This document shows, one piece after another, positions 12,340-24,727 of a stretch of 64,000 bases of DNA. The notes beneath the pieces were generated by a model that did not search any database, had not been told where the DNA came from, and worked only from the letters and a program-made list of their open reading frames with translations. The position numbers and the translations under genes are program-made. Origin of the DNA: Spirometra erinaceieuropaei (Eukaryota > Platyhelminthes > Cestoda > Diphyllobothriidea > Diphyllobothriidae); NCBI GenBank assembly GCA_902702965.1, contig CACRXP010000561.1:216796-280795 (forward strand). The letters run 5' to 3'. How positions within the stretch are numbered: the stretch's first letter is position 1; each line of letters begins with the position of its first letter.

Positions 12340-13060
12340 AACGATTTGCTGGCCCCATTAAGTTAGGATAAACGCGCAGACCTCATAAATGGGCTGTGAT
12401 GTGTTTTAAGTGCAAAGGTTTAGCATGAAGTCTGATCGCCGCAGGGGCGTCCACGTCTCCCGACCCAGTTGATGGACTCATCGGTGTGTGGACGACGCTC
12501 TGACCAAGCCAGGTAATGGTAGTGTGACGGTGGAGAACTGGTTCTTAACGAAGTCCTCCCCTACACCTCTGGAGGTCCAGGTTGGAATGCTCCGGAGGTT
12601 TCCAAGTTAATCAAAACAGCCGCCGCCGACCGCACACTCCTCCTCACCGCCCACGCGATCGCCTTCGGGACGGCGTCACTAAGCGGCAGTTGCGGAAGGC
12701 AGTGGGAGCATCGGTCTGTGGGATGAATCGCGGTAGGCTGTTTTAGTATGACATTTTCTACTCCTCCACCCATTCCTCGTCCACATAATGCTACTTGTTG
12801 CGCTGAATCAAATGGAGGTTAATACCAACTTATGACGTGCGTTTGTCGGCCTTTGGAATGTCCGCACAAACAATAAACTACGACTGCTTCATTTAGGGCG
12901 AAACATGTAAGCCGATTCCTTTTGGCCATGCGGAAGAGAGTTAGACAGTGAGGTTGATATTTTCGTGCATTTAGATATTTTACTGGTACGTATACATTTA
13001 TAAACATAATGGCAGATGTGCCGCGTATCGATCGCGCTATGAAACTCACTCGTGCTATTG
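12340..13060. other. No recognisable gene; GC-rich segment
   Basis: Positions 12,430-12,770 are richer in GC than the flanks and open in several frames, without a recognisable domain. Possibly a fragment of an unidentified element. Confidence 0.35.
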
Positions 13061-13061
13061 T

Positions 13062-13300
13062 GTCGTGAGGCTGTCTCTGTCTCTCAGTCTCCCTTTAGAG
13101 TGCTATCAGCACCTCAGCGAGAAATACAAGCAGAATAGCATTGCCGGCAAAGACAAAGAGAAGCGGAATGTCAGTTTCTGGCTGCGTAGTCGTAATTTTT
13201 TAGCTATACCCAACCCCGAGGTATGCAATCCCAAAGGCTCGAACTCCAGACTGGTTAGTTAGAAGTCCAACGTTTTTAATTGCTAAGCTACCCGCTCATT
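13062..13300 (-). repeat. SINE-like repeat with tRNA-Arg-type head (family A)
   Basis: On the minus strand it begins GGGTAGCTTAGCAATT (A-box-like), continues with GGACTTCTAACTAACCAG (anticodon arm with loop reading UCU, as in tRNA-Arg) and GGAGTTCGAGCCTTTGGG (B-box-like). The tRNA-unrelated body follows, including CTTTGTCTTTGCCGGCAATGC, which lines up with the body of the 35-kb copy. A tRNA-derived pol III promoter and a shared body are the hallmarks of a SINE. The head is too diverged to be a functional tRNA. Confidence 0.7.
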
Positions 13301-13439
13301 GGCCTGTCGGTCGCGGTTGGCCGGTAGGTAATGCTGTCCTGGCTGCAATATGAGCCGTTCTGCGTCTGCTTGCGGGACTCGAGAAAGGAATCCAAGGCTC
13401 AAGTTTGCGAGTAAATTCCGTAAGGCGCTCAGTTTGCGA

Positions 13440-14406
13440 TGTGATATCTCATAGAATATCAATAAAAATTCTGAAATGCGTCATCGACTCGATGAGATAA
13501 CATAAGTTGGGCTGTAATACTACTCACCGTACAGCATACTTCCAAGGTACTTCATTCACGTCGGAATGCCGGCTATTAAGCGAATTTCTTTTTGACCGTC
13601 TGCACAGGGAAAACTGTTAATAATGACCACCTTATCAGTATGCATTCTTAAAATTGATTTTCAATGCCCTTATTAATGCGAATATACTTCATGGAAAACA
13701 TGCATAAACATTTTCATTCTTTTACACATCATACCTTTAAATCATATTTTAATTTGGTACCTAAAATGAGTGTATAACTACGTTTTAAAAAACGTTTCCA
13801 ATTCTCGAATAATGTTGAACTCGACCTGCCGTTACACATGCATTAAGGGTTTCCAATCGACAAATTATGTATTTTCCGTGTACAGAAAATCATACATCTT
13901 GACTCTCTACCAAGAGGAGATTATATGGGCTTCATAAAATTTAACGGAGAATTTGAACCATATTTAAGCAGCATTAGTCCGTGCAGGGACACGATGTTTT
14001 ATAAACAGACATTTCGTGGTCCTGAAAATCTCATAATTATAAACTTTTCACAACCGCATCACGACCTTCCATCAAGTACAAATTTTAAAGACGGCGTAGT
14101 TTCCATTTAAATGGGCAAAAGGATGGATATTTGTGCATTTTTTGATGAAATATACTTTGATTAATAGGGGCATCGAAAATCAATGAGAATAATACATTCA
14201 ACAGACTTTGTCCTTTTTTGCAGAGTGCACGTTTCGCAGACGGCCAAAAGAAGGCCATTCGAAAGCGGGTATTATGAAGTAAGTGGAATATCTTGGGTGT
14301 GTGCTGCACGGTAATTGGTATTACAACCCTACTTAAGTAATCTCATCGAGTCGAAAACTTATTTCAGAATATAGGCTAACATTTCATGATTTAGAACACC
14401 TACTGT
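13440..14406 (+). repeat. Foldback repeat, near full-length
   Basis: Degraded left terminus (atctcatagaatatcaa), then the left arm, then the core in plus orientation (ttctcgaataatgttgaactcgac ... cttcataaaatttaacgg), and the right arm ending ACATTTCATGATTTAG and CACCTACTG followed by TA. A 61-codon frame across the core (13,925-14,110) is not conserved as open elsewhere. Confidence 0.85.
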
Positions 14407-14408
14407 AA

Positions 14409-14626
14409 GTGGCATGCATCTCCTCAATGATTTCTATTACCCTACCAAACTCAAATATATTTCATGCAATATAAAAAATGTTCCTTTTTTCTTCTCATTT
14501 GGAAACAAATTACTCCTCAATATTTTATACTTGAAGCAATATAGTCGTGCGGTTTTAAAAACGCTTCTAGTTATGATATTTTTCAAACCGTGAAATGCCC
14601 GTTCATCAAGCATCCTAGACGACGGT
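14409..14626. repeat. Foldback repeat fragment, abutting the previous copy
   Basis: It begins in mid left arm (gtggcatgcatctcctcaatgattt), passes the ttcatgcaatataaaaaatgttc block and ends inside the core at aaaccgtgaaatgcccgttcatcaagc. It is directly attached to the 3' end of the preceding copy, suggesting nested insertion or unequal exchange between copies. Confidence 0.65.
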
Positions 14627-14629
14627 CGG

Positions 14630-17600
14630 TTGAAGGATTCCGACTAACCTGATGTAGACTGTGGACCGTTTTGCCAACGACAGCTACGTTGGAGTTTAAG
14701 CCTTACCGTTACCCTTAAATTTTTGACTAAATAAAAGCCTACCATCGACGGTTCGTTTAAATTCTTTTTATTTTGGGCTATTGCTTTTTGATTTTGTTCT
14801 AGTTATCGAGCTCACTTTCGTTGACAAATAGTTGCATAAGGTAAGACGATCGGGGGAAATTTAATTATTTTCGGTGTTTTATTGCATTATACCTGCTGGC
14901 CGTCTTGCGCTTTGCCATAACACAGAACCCGCCCCTATCATGATTTCCCTTTGACACTGGCCGCAGACTACCTCAAGTTAATTGAGGCCCTACACCCTAC
15001 CGTCGCCACATCCTGTCTCTACACTTACTTATGTTGCTCGTTAAATTTACAACACTGCTTAAACTCGCCTCAAGCCCTTACGAAACTCATGTACTATTAT
15101 CTGAATAATGCGTAGAAACGTATAGCAGTCTGTATTTTTGAACCTATGAGTGCGAGTTTAATGGCAGGTCAAATAAGAAATTATTCAGGATGTAGAGTAT
15201 TAAAAACCAAAGAACGCCTTTCTCTCAAGCATAAAATTCGAAAACGTCATAGTTCACCAATACGTACATAAAACTACACATGTATTTTTCGGACAACGAT
15301 GGGACGTAGGACCACTAAATAACGTGTGGTAGCCTGTAGACCGTCACATACGCTGAATAGTGGTGGTGGGCATTTTACGGGTGGAATGATACACAGGACG
15401 GAAAGCAGAAAAACAGGGAAAATAACTTAATTTCCCCCTAATGTCTTATTGTACGCTGCCATTTGTCAAATAAATTGGGTGCGATAGTTACAAAATGAAC
15501 TGTGAGCAATTTTCAAAAAATAAAGCGCAGCTGGTGACTTAAGATTTATTGAGTAAGGGAAGGAAATTACAATGGAAACGGAAAACAAAAAGTAATGTTT
15601 ACAGTCACACTGAAGTTTAGGACATATTTTTGGAGTTGCCATCCATTTAGGGCTCCTGCACACTATCGTTACCCTTTTTTAATAATGCAATATGTTCTTT
15701 TGTTTTCTCCGAAATTTTGATGATGTGATTTCTGCCTGGTTTTCAAATCAGCCTGATTTTTTTTTCTAAAAATCACACAAGCCTAAGATTTCAAATCATA
15801 AAATCGGAGCACTTTGGAGGAGCAGTCTTTGTCGACGACAGAAAACGATGCGAACATTTCAGTAAACTTTTTAAAACCGTTGTACATTTCAGTTCCATGT
15901 TAATCGTCTTTCGGCAGAGCATTCCATTTATAGCATTTGCTAATCGCAGGAAGTCTCCTTATAATTCCCAAAATGTGTCTGTTCATTTTGCATAGAAGGA
16001 AGACTTCTAAGCTAATGTCTTTATCGGTGTGACTGTTCGTTTAGTTCCATAAAATATTATCGGTCTCTAGTTGATGTCTCATCCTCTTTGCGTGTCGATC
16101 GTGCATATGCGTAATAAAAAGATTAGAATAAAGACAGGGATAATTATTTTAAATAGGCAATATAGTTTCCAGCCGCGGAACGCAAAACTGTCGCGCTGAA
16201 AACACCGCACTCACTTATCGCATACGTTGAACGGACCTGAAAAATGCAAGTTCTGAAATCATCTTACACGCCCAACAGTCAGGAAAAAGAATATCCCAAA
16301 TTTTCACACTTTCCAGGGAAGAGCGATTATCTTTGTATAAAAACGTTTTGTCAAATCGAGTTTTTGTAAGTTCAAGCTAGAGGCATTTCCTTTCATTTTG
16401 CCGCTAGGAGGAAGTATCAGATATATTGGAAGCGCTGTTGTAGCGAGATTGCCGCCTAGATAGGTGACAAATGCCGTTTGAATAACGCACATAAGGTTCA
16501 CCTCACACGATTAGAAAGCACGGGCTGAAATTCCTCTCTTTAGGCAAAACGTCTATTCTGTTGGGGAAAGGGAAGGGCCATACAGAAATGCTGACGGTTT
16601 TGAAGAGTCCATAGGTGTTGTTGTTTCAAAGACTGCCCGAGGATATAACGTGAAACTGTTCACAACTGCGTGCGATCCAATTAAACGGGAGTTTAGCGGA
16701 CAGATTGCGTAAATTAAAACCCCAGATAGTGATCCACGGACACATAGACTATGTACGGAAATGTTTTGTTTCAGACCATGTGGTTATATTCTTTTGTTTT
16801 GCTGGTTTGCATACTTACTTTTCGCCCTGCTTGCAATCTGTTCAACGACAATACCAAAACTATCTAACTATTTCGCTGTTTAAATCAAACCGCTATCAGA
16901 ATCTTTGCAAAAATATCGCCTTTCGTTTTATCCTTCCAAGGAGGACGTTTACATAAATACCTCATTCTGCCTTTGGCAGTCAAGTTGCTTCTATTTGCCC
17001 GTACAACATGTATGATATCATTTGCATGACCAATGAGGCAACTGCATTTGCCGTGCAATTTTATTTATAGAATTCCTCAAGCATAGATTTTACGTATTCT
17101 TCAGCTCATAAATTTGTGACCTACAAATCAATTTAATATTTTTTGCCAAAGAAATTAAGCAGTATTTTGTTGAGACATTTGCAGGAACTTACAGTCTATT
17201 TTTGAACCCTTTCGACAACCGTTTTAGGTGAATACACAATGGGAGAGCAGTTTTTATGCTTCTGGCTAAGGTTGAAACAGGCGCAGCAATTTCGTCTGCA
17301 ACAAAATAGCATGCATTTTGGAGAATCTGTAAGAAGCCTGCAATTATTTACTCATACTGAGGGGAGTACTGTCGAAAAACGGTTTACATGACAAATCGTT
17401 TAACATATGCCTCCGAATAGGCCGGAAAATGTTTTAAAAAATTTACTTTTCATGTTTCTTCGCCTGGCTTACGGGTGATTCAGTGAGGAAAATTACCTGG
17501 GTACATCGATTCGGCCTCTATTAGCATAAAAAGCCGAGATCTTTATCGAATGAAATGGTTAAAAGACCACGAGTGGCTGTTGTGGCACCATTTTCAGTTG

Positions 17601-17960
17601 TTGCAGTTAGAGATTAACGCTTCAGATTTGGGACCGTTCCAGGAAAAAAGCCGCAAGTGCGGTAATAAAAATAGCACATTGATAACAACCCTTTGTTAAA
17701 CAACATTGCTCCAACGTTATCCTTTACATGGAAATATTTCCCTGTGAACCAGAAGTTGTCAGACTGGCAGCGCAATTCAAAGTAGTAAAATGTTTATTTT
17801 GGGCGTGGTTTTTGAAAAGATACCGTCTGCCGTCAGTTGATAGAAATGGTTAATTATAAATTTCATTTTTAGTGCTTTGTAAATAAGCATTTTGGAGGAT
17901 TTGATTCAAACGGAGTCTACCAATCTCCATGTTTTAATTAAATAGAGCTTGGTGCAGTGG
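14630..17960. other. No recognisable feature
   Basis: About 3.3 kb of AT-rich sequence with short frames only (up to 83 codons), no known domains and no repeat shared in this window. Confidence 0.45.
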
Positions 17961-17964
17961 ACTA

Positions 17965-18948
17965 CAGTAGGTGGGCTCACGCATGGAATGTCAACAGAAA
18001 TTCCGAAATGCGTTTTTGTTTCGAGAAGATAAATCAAGAAGCGTCTTAAAACTAGTCAGTTTGCAACATACTTCTATAATATTTCAGTTGCCTCAGGATG
18101 CCGGCTTTCAAATGTATTTCCTGTTGTCAGCAAGCCAAATCTCCACTCTGTAAAAAACGGCTACTTAAGTGGCACGAATTTTTCTCATTGATTTTCGATG
18201 TTCTCAAAAATTCAATTATAGTTCATAGAAAACATACATAAAAATATTCATTCATTTACATATTCGGTAGATAACTATGTTTTCCCTAATTTTATACGTG
18301 CAAGGGGGACATAATTCAATTTTTAAAAAAGTTTCAAGCTGTGAGATTTCGTAATACCGTGAAAGGGCCTGTCATCCAACGTCATGTCTCCGCATTTACC
18401 AAAGTGTCTTGTAAAGTTGACAATGCGGCTCAACTCCACTGCTTAATCTTATGAACCCCATATGGTCTCCCCTTAATAACGCAGAGAATTATATTGTTTT
18501 TCGTACGCGGAAAGTATAGGGCTTGTAGTTTTGGAACCCCCGAATCCAAGTGTAACGTTAGAGCGGGTTCAAAATTATCCGGGAATTTGAAAGGTTGTTT
18601 AAAACCAAATGTTATCCTTCCTTCGAGTTTTAGATTGAAAAAAGACGTAATTTTTACCGACTGAGCAAAAAGAATGAATATTTTTATGCATCTTGTCCAT
18701 AAAATATAATTTAATTTTGGAGGGCTCCGAAAAACAGTAAGACAAATTCGTGCTATATAGGTAGTCGTCTTTTATAGAGTGCAGTTTTTCCATGCAGCAG
18801 AAAGGAAGTACATTCGAAAACCGACAGCCTGATGTAACTGAAATATTATGGAATAATGTTGCAGGCTGATTAGTTTTACGATTTTACTTAATTAAACTTT
18901 CCGAAACGAAAACGCACTTCGGAATTTCATGAGTGGGCACATCTACTG
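17965..18948 (-). repeat. Foldback repeat, full-length
   Basis: Starts TA/CAGTAGGTGGGCTCACGC and ends GAATTTCATGAGTGGGCACATCTACTG. Core in minus orientation (gtgagatttcgtaataccgtg ... cttatgaaccccatatggtctcc). The left arm and right arm are clearly reverse complements, with the usual scattered substitutions. No conserved coding frame. Confidence 0.9.
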
Positions 18949-19397
18949 CGTGCGGTATACACGAACGAGGTGCTGTAGGTTTGCTAGCTGCTTCAAGGGG
19001 GAGGGAAAAGACAGTGAGACCGGTCCTGGGGAATTCATCCCTATTGGACTGCAGCGCATTCCTTGTCATATTTACTTCAACGTGCACCAGTCCGTCACGA
19101 GGTGCTAAGCGTTGCGACTTCGAGGACTGTCATTTGGCCGGGCCAGGTTCGGTGAACTTTCCTGCACGATACTCCCACTCAGAGGGAGTCTAAGTCGACA
19201 ACTTCTTGTTCTAAAGTTGTGAAAATCCCCATTGCTATATTCGGAAGAAACAGTGGCGAGCAAACGTTGCTTTCGATAACTTCTCCTCAGGCCAGTACTG
19301 CTTAATGGGACGGGGTACAGTGAGTGAAAAAATCGATATAATTAGTTTTAAGGTACAGGCTAGGCAAGAGCGGAAGGGCACAGAATGTTGTATGTAG

Positions 19398-19846
19398 TTA
19401 GTCAACCTTCGACCACGGTAAGCGCGGAGCCTAAACGAGGTTCTTCTGGGCGTATAGGGTCGGTTTTCATAACCTGATGGTGGCGGCTTCTGCTGTTGCT
19501 AACAGGCGCTGGCCCAGTAGCTTAGGGTAGCTCGAGAGGACCTTATAAATCACAGGATATGCTTCAGCGGGGTCCACACGATACCCTGAATCCACTGCAT
19601 GCGCAAGGATGGCGCTGTCTATTCTCCTAGTTTTACCCTTTGCCAGCCATGCGGGAAGGGGCTCTCTTATTCTTTTGGAAAGGCGCCGACTCGTACGACC
19701 AATATAGCCTGTTCCAAAGGAGCAAGTGAATGAGTAGATGCACGTTGAGGTGGTCTGAGTTGGCAGCCTATCCTTGCCTTCTTCGCATATAATAGGGAAA
19801 GTGAGGAATGATATGCGGACCCTTGCTGTTGGGAAGGTTCCCTAGA
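19398..19846 (-). pseudogene. PLE GIY-YIG endonuclease C-terminal relic
   Basis: The minus strand reads without a stop from about 19,846 through a complete GIY-YIG-like domain: CIYSFTCSFG, then GYIGRTSRRLSKRIRE, LPAWLAKG, and VDSGYRVDPAEAYPVIYKV, then LLGQRLLATAEA. A TGA at 19,469-19,467 replaces the arginine codon seen in the opposite-strand copy at 20 kb, and a TAG follows. The C-terminal ending LPW-SKVD and the TAA at 19,400-19,398 remain recognisable. The same domain type occurs at 53.7-54.3 kb. The RT half is absent. The domain would nick target DNA for retroelement insertion; here it is a 5'-truncated fossil. Confidence 0.75.
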
Positions 19847-19934
19847 CAGATTGGCCAAGGCGTTTTCTTATGAGTTCACTCGCAGCGTCTCCTTGAAAGG
19901 GGACACTGAGAAACAACTTTTTTTCGGTGGTCAG

Positions 19935-20058
19935 TGTGGTGGGCCAGCGCCTGTTAGAAAGAGCAGAAGCGGCCGCAACCAGGTTACGAAAACCGACCTT
20001 ATGCGCCCAGAAAATCTTCGCTCAGGCCGCGCGCTTACCATGGTCAAAGGTTGACTAA
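19935..20058 (+). pseudogene. PLE C-terminal tail fragment, opposite strand
   Basis: The plus strand encodes GQRLLERAEAAATRLRKP, ARLPWSKVD and a TAA stop at 20,056-20,058. It matches the tail of the neighbouring minus-strand relic and forms the inner inverted repeat with it. It keeps the arginine codon that is TGA in the other copy. Confidence 0.7.
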
Positions 20059-20075
20059 CCACGTATAACTTTCTG

Positions 20076-21530
20076 CGGTTAGATGGTAGTTGGTAGCTCT
20101 TCCGGTACGAAAAACTCCCAGCTGCCTGTCTTACGGGACCGGTGGTAATAGGGGCTATACGGGTGGGCAAATGAGTGGAGCCGTAAATGGCGCTTGTATT
20201 GTCTGCCTGGAATTGACGCTCATGTTAAAGTGGAAGCCTAATTTAAATAAGGTGAAAAATGCAAGGAGGGTATAAGAATAAGAATGGATAACTAGTACGG
20301 TATGCGGAATAAATGCATCCTTGCCCCAGGTTGAAAAGAATAGCAAGTGAAGGCGAACAACCAATAGGAAGAAAGCAATGTCTCTTAAGGTCATTCCGCA
20401 GTATGTGCGATAGTAATCTAACCGGCAGAATGGACATGGGAACACGAGAGTCATGCAGCGGCACGTAGGACGGCATAACGCAAGAGGGGTAAGACTTTAA
20501 TGCGAAAAATATGTTTGGGCGGAAGAGAAAACCCGTATATAATAGTTTATTGCCACTGTGGCCACATTTAGGATTACAAATATGGCAGTAGTTGTTTGCT
20601 TTGGGTGAATGGTGTATTATGCAATGTAAAGAGGAATTAGCGCTCTGTATATGAAGGTCCACATTGTTCTGCTTGCAGAGCCCAGTCTCTTAGAAGGCGA
20701 AGGAAAGCAGGACCGCAAATGGATAGGCCGACAGATTATTCGCGGATCCTGAAAATAATCCAGTCGCTCTGCCTAGTGCAGTATCTCCAACAGAAAGGAC
20801 TACTGACCTGTAAGGTCTTATGTAGATGTCGAAAGGTCATGCCATTACAAATACTGCGACAGCACACGGATGGTTATGCCTTCAGGTAAGATCTGTGTAC
20901 TGCGATATGCAGACTTAAGATGCGCCGTGTGGGGAGATTTTTGCAGCGCATCGTTCTCGGGACGGTCGAAGTGAACAAAGTCCTTCCTGCTACCAAATAC
21001 AACCGGCTGCTCGTAAAGGCTGGTGATGAAGGGCAACACTGTCAATACGACTGATGCAGTGAATGGAGCATCGGTAGACACCCTATCTGCGCGCCGGTTG
21101 TCCTTTCGTACACGATCACGCCGGACTCAACTGGAGGTCTGGAGTAAAAAAACTCAAGGGCGCAGGCTAAATGCCGAAAGGGAGACCCGCGCCAATCCGC
21201 CTAGGATAGTACCTATGCTATTAATCTGATGCAGGTAATACAGTGCGTGCATGCAAATAAAAGCATAATGAGAAGCATGATGAATCTTAATCCGCCTAGG
21301 ATAAATCTTTCGCCTTTTACTAAATATTTCCGTGAGGGGTGCAGTAAAATGACTCTATGCAGACATTTTTTCAGTTCCACGTTCTCGGGGCGGTTAAAGT
21401 GAAGAAGAAAGTCATCCTGACAGGGCTTCTGCGCGTGCACTCCCAGACATAATGAGAACGTAATCACAGCTACTGAAATTGAGCCAGTAGGAACAATTGT
21501 AAAATCAGTGGGCAGGGCTACCAACTTCCA
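20076..21530. other. Unassigned interior of the PLE cluster with a local duplication
   Basis: No recognisable RT. A short motif is present twice in direct orientation: around 20,950-21,000 (cgttctcgggacggtcgaagtgaac) and around 21,380-21,425 (cgttctcggggcggttaaagtgaag). AATCCGCCTAGGATA occurs at about 21,196 and 21,280. A 139-codon frame on the minus strand (20,243-20,662) has no domain that I recognise. Confidence 0.4.
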
Positions 21531-21770
21531 TCGTACCCTTTCTGCGCTCTTTCGCTTTTGCCTAACCTGTAAGTTAAAACCTAACTTTTATCGATTTTTT
21601 TCACTCACTGTACCCCGTCCCATATAACTGTATTGGCCTGACGAGAAGTTATCGAAAGCAACGTTCGATCGCCACTGTTTCTTCTAAACTTCCTGTTTCT
21701 GTGAAAATCTGGTCCACCCCGCTGGGATTAGGTCGTGCACGGCACGTATACGGGGGCAGTTTATCTGCCA

Positions 21771-21870
21771 CCATCTCTGGTGATGGGTGCGGGTGCGACT
21801 TCGAAACGTCAGGCCAATAAACTTCCCGTTCCTTTAATAGCATCTTCTTTTTCTTTGAGGTTGTTTCTCT
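21771..21870 (-). repeat. PLE terminal repeat fragment with degenerate hammerhead core
   Basis: On the minus strand this reads GGGAAGTTTATTGGCCTGACG and then TTTCGAAG, matching the 5' end of the 24.6-kb PLE (AGCTTTATTAGCCTGACG, TTTTGGA). On the plus strand it has CTGGTGA (21,777-21,783) and GAAACGTC (21,803-21,810), the hammerhead core positions of the other PLE ends, but stem II no longer pairs well. Confidence 0.6.
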
Positions 21871-22879
21871 TTGTCAGGCATTATGGCTGAGCCCGCTCCC
21901 GGCCGAAGTCCGTGACCGAGGAGCAAATGCGCGGATGCCGCACATTTCACTGTCCCTCCTTAACCTTGCTGTGCCACTCACAGTGGACTCCGTCGCTTTC
22001 AACAGCCGAACTGTCATTGTGAGCCCGCTTTGCCGTAGCGGTTGTGTCCAAGGTAGTTTTTCCTTCAAGGACGACGTTTGGCACTTTGTGGTGATGGATG
22101 GTGCTGTCACAAGCATAATAAATTGACACCCAAACACATTGGCTTTTCGAAATAGCAGCATTACTCTCCGGAGGGTAACTGTTGAATAAGTGCTGTCTTT
22201 ATAATTGTAATCCATATTTACTGTAATGACACAGTTTTTACCTTGTCAATTGTCAACAGATGGTAAGTGATTCCTAAGCTGAAGTTCATGACATTCACGG
22301 GAGTGCATTTGACCACATTTACACCCAGATGGGTCTCATCTTTCTCTGTCCAGAGTCTGTGATTACTCTATCTACTCTGTCATGCGCTTATACAGTTTTC
22401 CTAACCACTCTGAAGTCCAGAAAGTTCGGGGCATATCGAGTCCCCACCGTTGAGGCGTTCATGAAATCATGACGGCACACGCTTGTCAGGTGACGATCAC
22501 AGATTCACTGGCTCTGACTCTTTGAACTAGCCGCATGGCGGACGCCGTTGAAACAAAAGTAGATGGCATCATTCTTAAGATTTCAACCAAACTTTTAAAC
22601 TGGGATTTCGATTAAAAAGGATAACCCAGGTGGGCCATATAGTATTTGTTACCATGCAGAATAATCCCGGGCAGTGAAGTCCCTTATGCTCCCTCCGGCT
22701 GGAAAGCTCCGTACTACGTGTGCCATTGTGTTAAATTTCAGCGAAATTATTGTGACGATCAGTGTCAGTATCGGTTTCGGTTAGAACACGGAAACAGTGT
22801 CGTACCTCAAATTTAGCACAAGGCCACTTGTATTAGAGGATAGGGACTTTTTCATCCCAAACAAAAGATATTTTGGTGC
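21871..22879. other. No recognisable feature
   Basis: Short open frames on both strands at 21.9-22.2 kb are complementary shadows. No domain recognised. Confidence 0.4.
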
Positions 22880-23640
22880 CTGAAGATACCGGATTTTAAA
22901 TACGAGACTTTCCGACAGCGTAATGAAATAAGGCTTGCTGTATACGTCTGACATTGATCTTCGGCGGCCTAATAAAGCTCAGCATATTCCATGGAGAATC
23001 TGAACAAATATGCTTTTCTGCATATATTTTCCGTGTAATTGACCTTTCTTTCTTATTTTAAGCCCTAGAAAATGATATGTTCTGGTTTTAGAGCTGCTCA
23101 TTAATTTCTCAGTAATTTTTGCGTCATACGTCTCTCTGGGGTTTCCAAAGAGCAGATAGTACACTCTTTATTTGAGGAAAATTATGCATTAAATTAAATT
23201 GCAGAGACGTTATCTTATTAAGATCACGACTTTTTAACGTATCTAAAACAAGCTGAAAACTTCATAAACTGCATTAAAAACACGCTGATAAGATGCTATC
23301 TAATGAAATATTCGCAAGTCTAAAAATCACGTAATAAGAGACGTTTTAGGACTAACTGTTTATGTATCTCTGCTCAGAATGCTTAAACATCACAGCTTCT
23401 TACAGGATAGGTATAAGGACGGATATTTTATGGGCGCTTCCTACAAAATTGGTTTTCATCTACAAGGACACCGAACACCAACGGCAAATGTCTGCCATTC
23501 AAATGACCCTCTTAAAGTGAACTTTATTTTTATTTAACTGGAAACCGACATCCTGACCTGACTGAAATCCTTTCTGCAGTATTCTGAATGATAATCAACG
23601 CTTCAACTCCTATCAAACAAATTCTTTGAACCGAAGTTGT
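22880..23640. repeat. Possible very old foldback repeat copy
   Basis: Only scattered blocks match the family: attgatcttcggcggcctaa, catattccatggagaatctg and, near the end, gaaaccgacatcctgacctgac followed by tgaaat. The order fits left arm then right arm, but similarity is low. Confidence 0.35.
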
Positions 23641-24603
23641 ATTTTCTAATTCCCCTTCGCGTTTTCATGATACATCCGGCTTCCTGAGCAGCAGGAAATC
23701 AATAATTCATGCAAAAATGGGTAGCGACGATGAGAGGCATTCTACGTCTTGCAGGGAGGATGTTGGACAAAGAGCTTCACGGAGGCGACTGACAACTCTT
23801 GGATCACGACTGGACGTTGTCGTCCAAGGACTGCAAATTTAAAGTCAACCAGTTCGCACACCCAAAAACAGGCAAGAGACATCAAGAACAGTGGTAGTTT
23901 CGTCTGGGCAGACGAAACAAGACTTTACTTAACCCTACAATTTTTTGGGCACAGAGAGCGATCCTTCTCAGAAAATCCGTAGTTGTTATTCTGAAAAAAA
24001 ACAAAATTTTTCGAAACCGAGAAATGCGACTTTTGTCAATTTCAAGCTCAGCACAGGAGGAAAAAATGTTCCTCTCCATGAGAAGTATTCACGTACTCTC
24101 GGGAGTAAGCTGATAAAGATCTGCTATTTTTATGTGCTGTAGCCAGTTTCCGGAAAGTGTCCACTAGGGCATAAAATAAAGGAAAATAATGGCCTCGTTG
24201 TGCAATCCTCTGGGCTGGCCCATTCGGGTCTACGACATATTATGTGAACTAGCGGTAACTGTACCGACTGCTCAGATATATGTTGTGAACATCGGCGAAA
24301 TAACAAGGTAATTGCACATTCTCACGTGTTTTCCATTACCCACTCCGCTTTCGACGTTGTTCCCTAGGGAATTGACAAAAAAAGCGGAGCGGCGCTATGA
24401 GAATGGGACCTCCTAGGTTAGAGCACAGAAGGTTTAGAAAATTCTCAAGTAAAGTCAAGTGAAGACCATTCTGACATTCGCAGTCAGAATGCAGAGGCAT
24501 ACGTCGACTTTATATTAATATTACTATTGACAGTCATCTGAGACAACGGCCTCCGCATTTTGACGAAGTCCATGAGATTTTCAGATATCTACAATTTGGC
24601 AAC
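23641..24603. other. No recognisable feature
   Basis: Anonymous sequence directly upstream of the PLE insertion. No gene or repeat recognised. Confidence 0.4.
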
Positions 24604-24679
24604 AACCTTTGCGAGACGAAGAGCCGAGTCCCAGGAAGTAGTCTTGAAGAAGGAGACACGATCGCCGGGATAAGAGCTT

Positions 24680-24727
24680 TATTAGCCTGACGTTTTGGAT
24701 TCCTACTCAAATCCATCATCAGAGACA
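24680..24727 (-). ncRNA. Candidate minimal hammerhead ribozyme in PLE 5' terminal repeat (antisense)
   Basis: On the minus strand: stem I strand GTCT, core CTGATGA (24,722-24,716), stem II GGATTT/GAATCC with loop GAGTAG, then AAAAC and the cleavage triplet GTC (24,691-24,689), then stem I strand AGGC. Core G of GAAA is A here, which should weaken cleavage. Stem III is reduced to A-U and C-G next to each other, as in minimal hammerheads described from PLEs. Confidence 0.6.

Larger units (their letters stand above)
19228..21690. repeat. Long inverted repeat pair enclosing a PLE fragment cluster
   Basis: 19,228-19,390 (gaagaaacagtggcgagc, gttgctttcgataacttctc, gggacggggtacagtgagtg) returns in reverse complement at 21,532-21,690 with the same blocks and only scattered differences. 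A second inverted pair lies inside: 19,385-19,525 against 19,935-20,075. The pairs enclose oppositely oriented pieces of a PLE endonuclease gene. Terminal inverted repeats are known for PLEs, so this may be one rearranged element or two copies head to head. Confidence 0.75.

Noticed and set aside
13925..14110. Short similar peptides in foldback cores (also 4880-5095, minus)
   Set aside because: The GFIK...PY peptide similarity follows from DNA homology; other full copies have stops in the same frame, so there is no conserved coding.
20243..20662. 139-codon minus-strand frame as a gene
   Set aside because: No domain, unusual composition, lies inside a PLE fragment cluster and overlaps another long frame.
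21640..21690. Hammerhead in the outer inverted repeat of the 19-21 kb cluster
   Set aside because: It has a stem-II-like TCGAA/TTCGA and the CGTCAGGCC downstream phrase, but CUGAUGA and GAAA are not recognisable.
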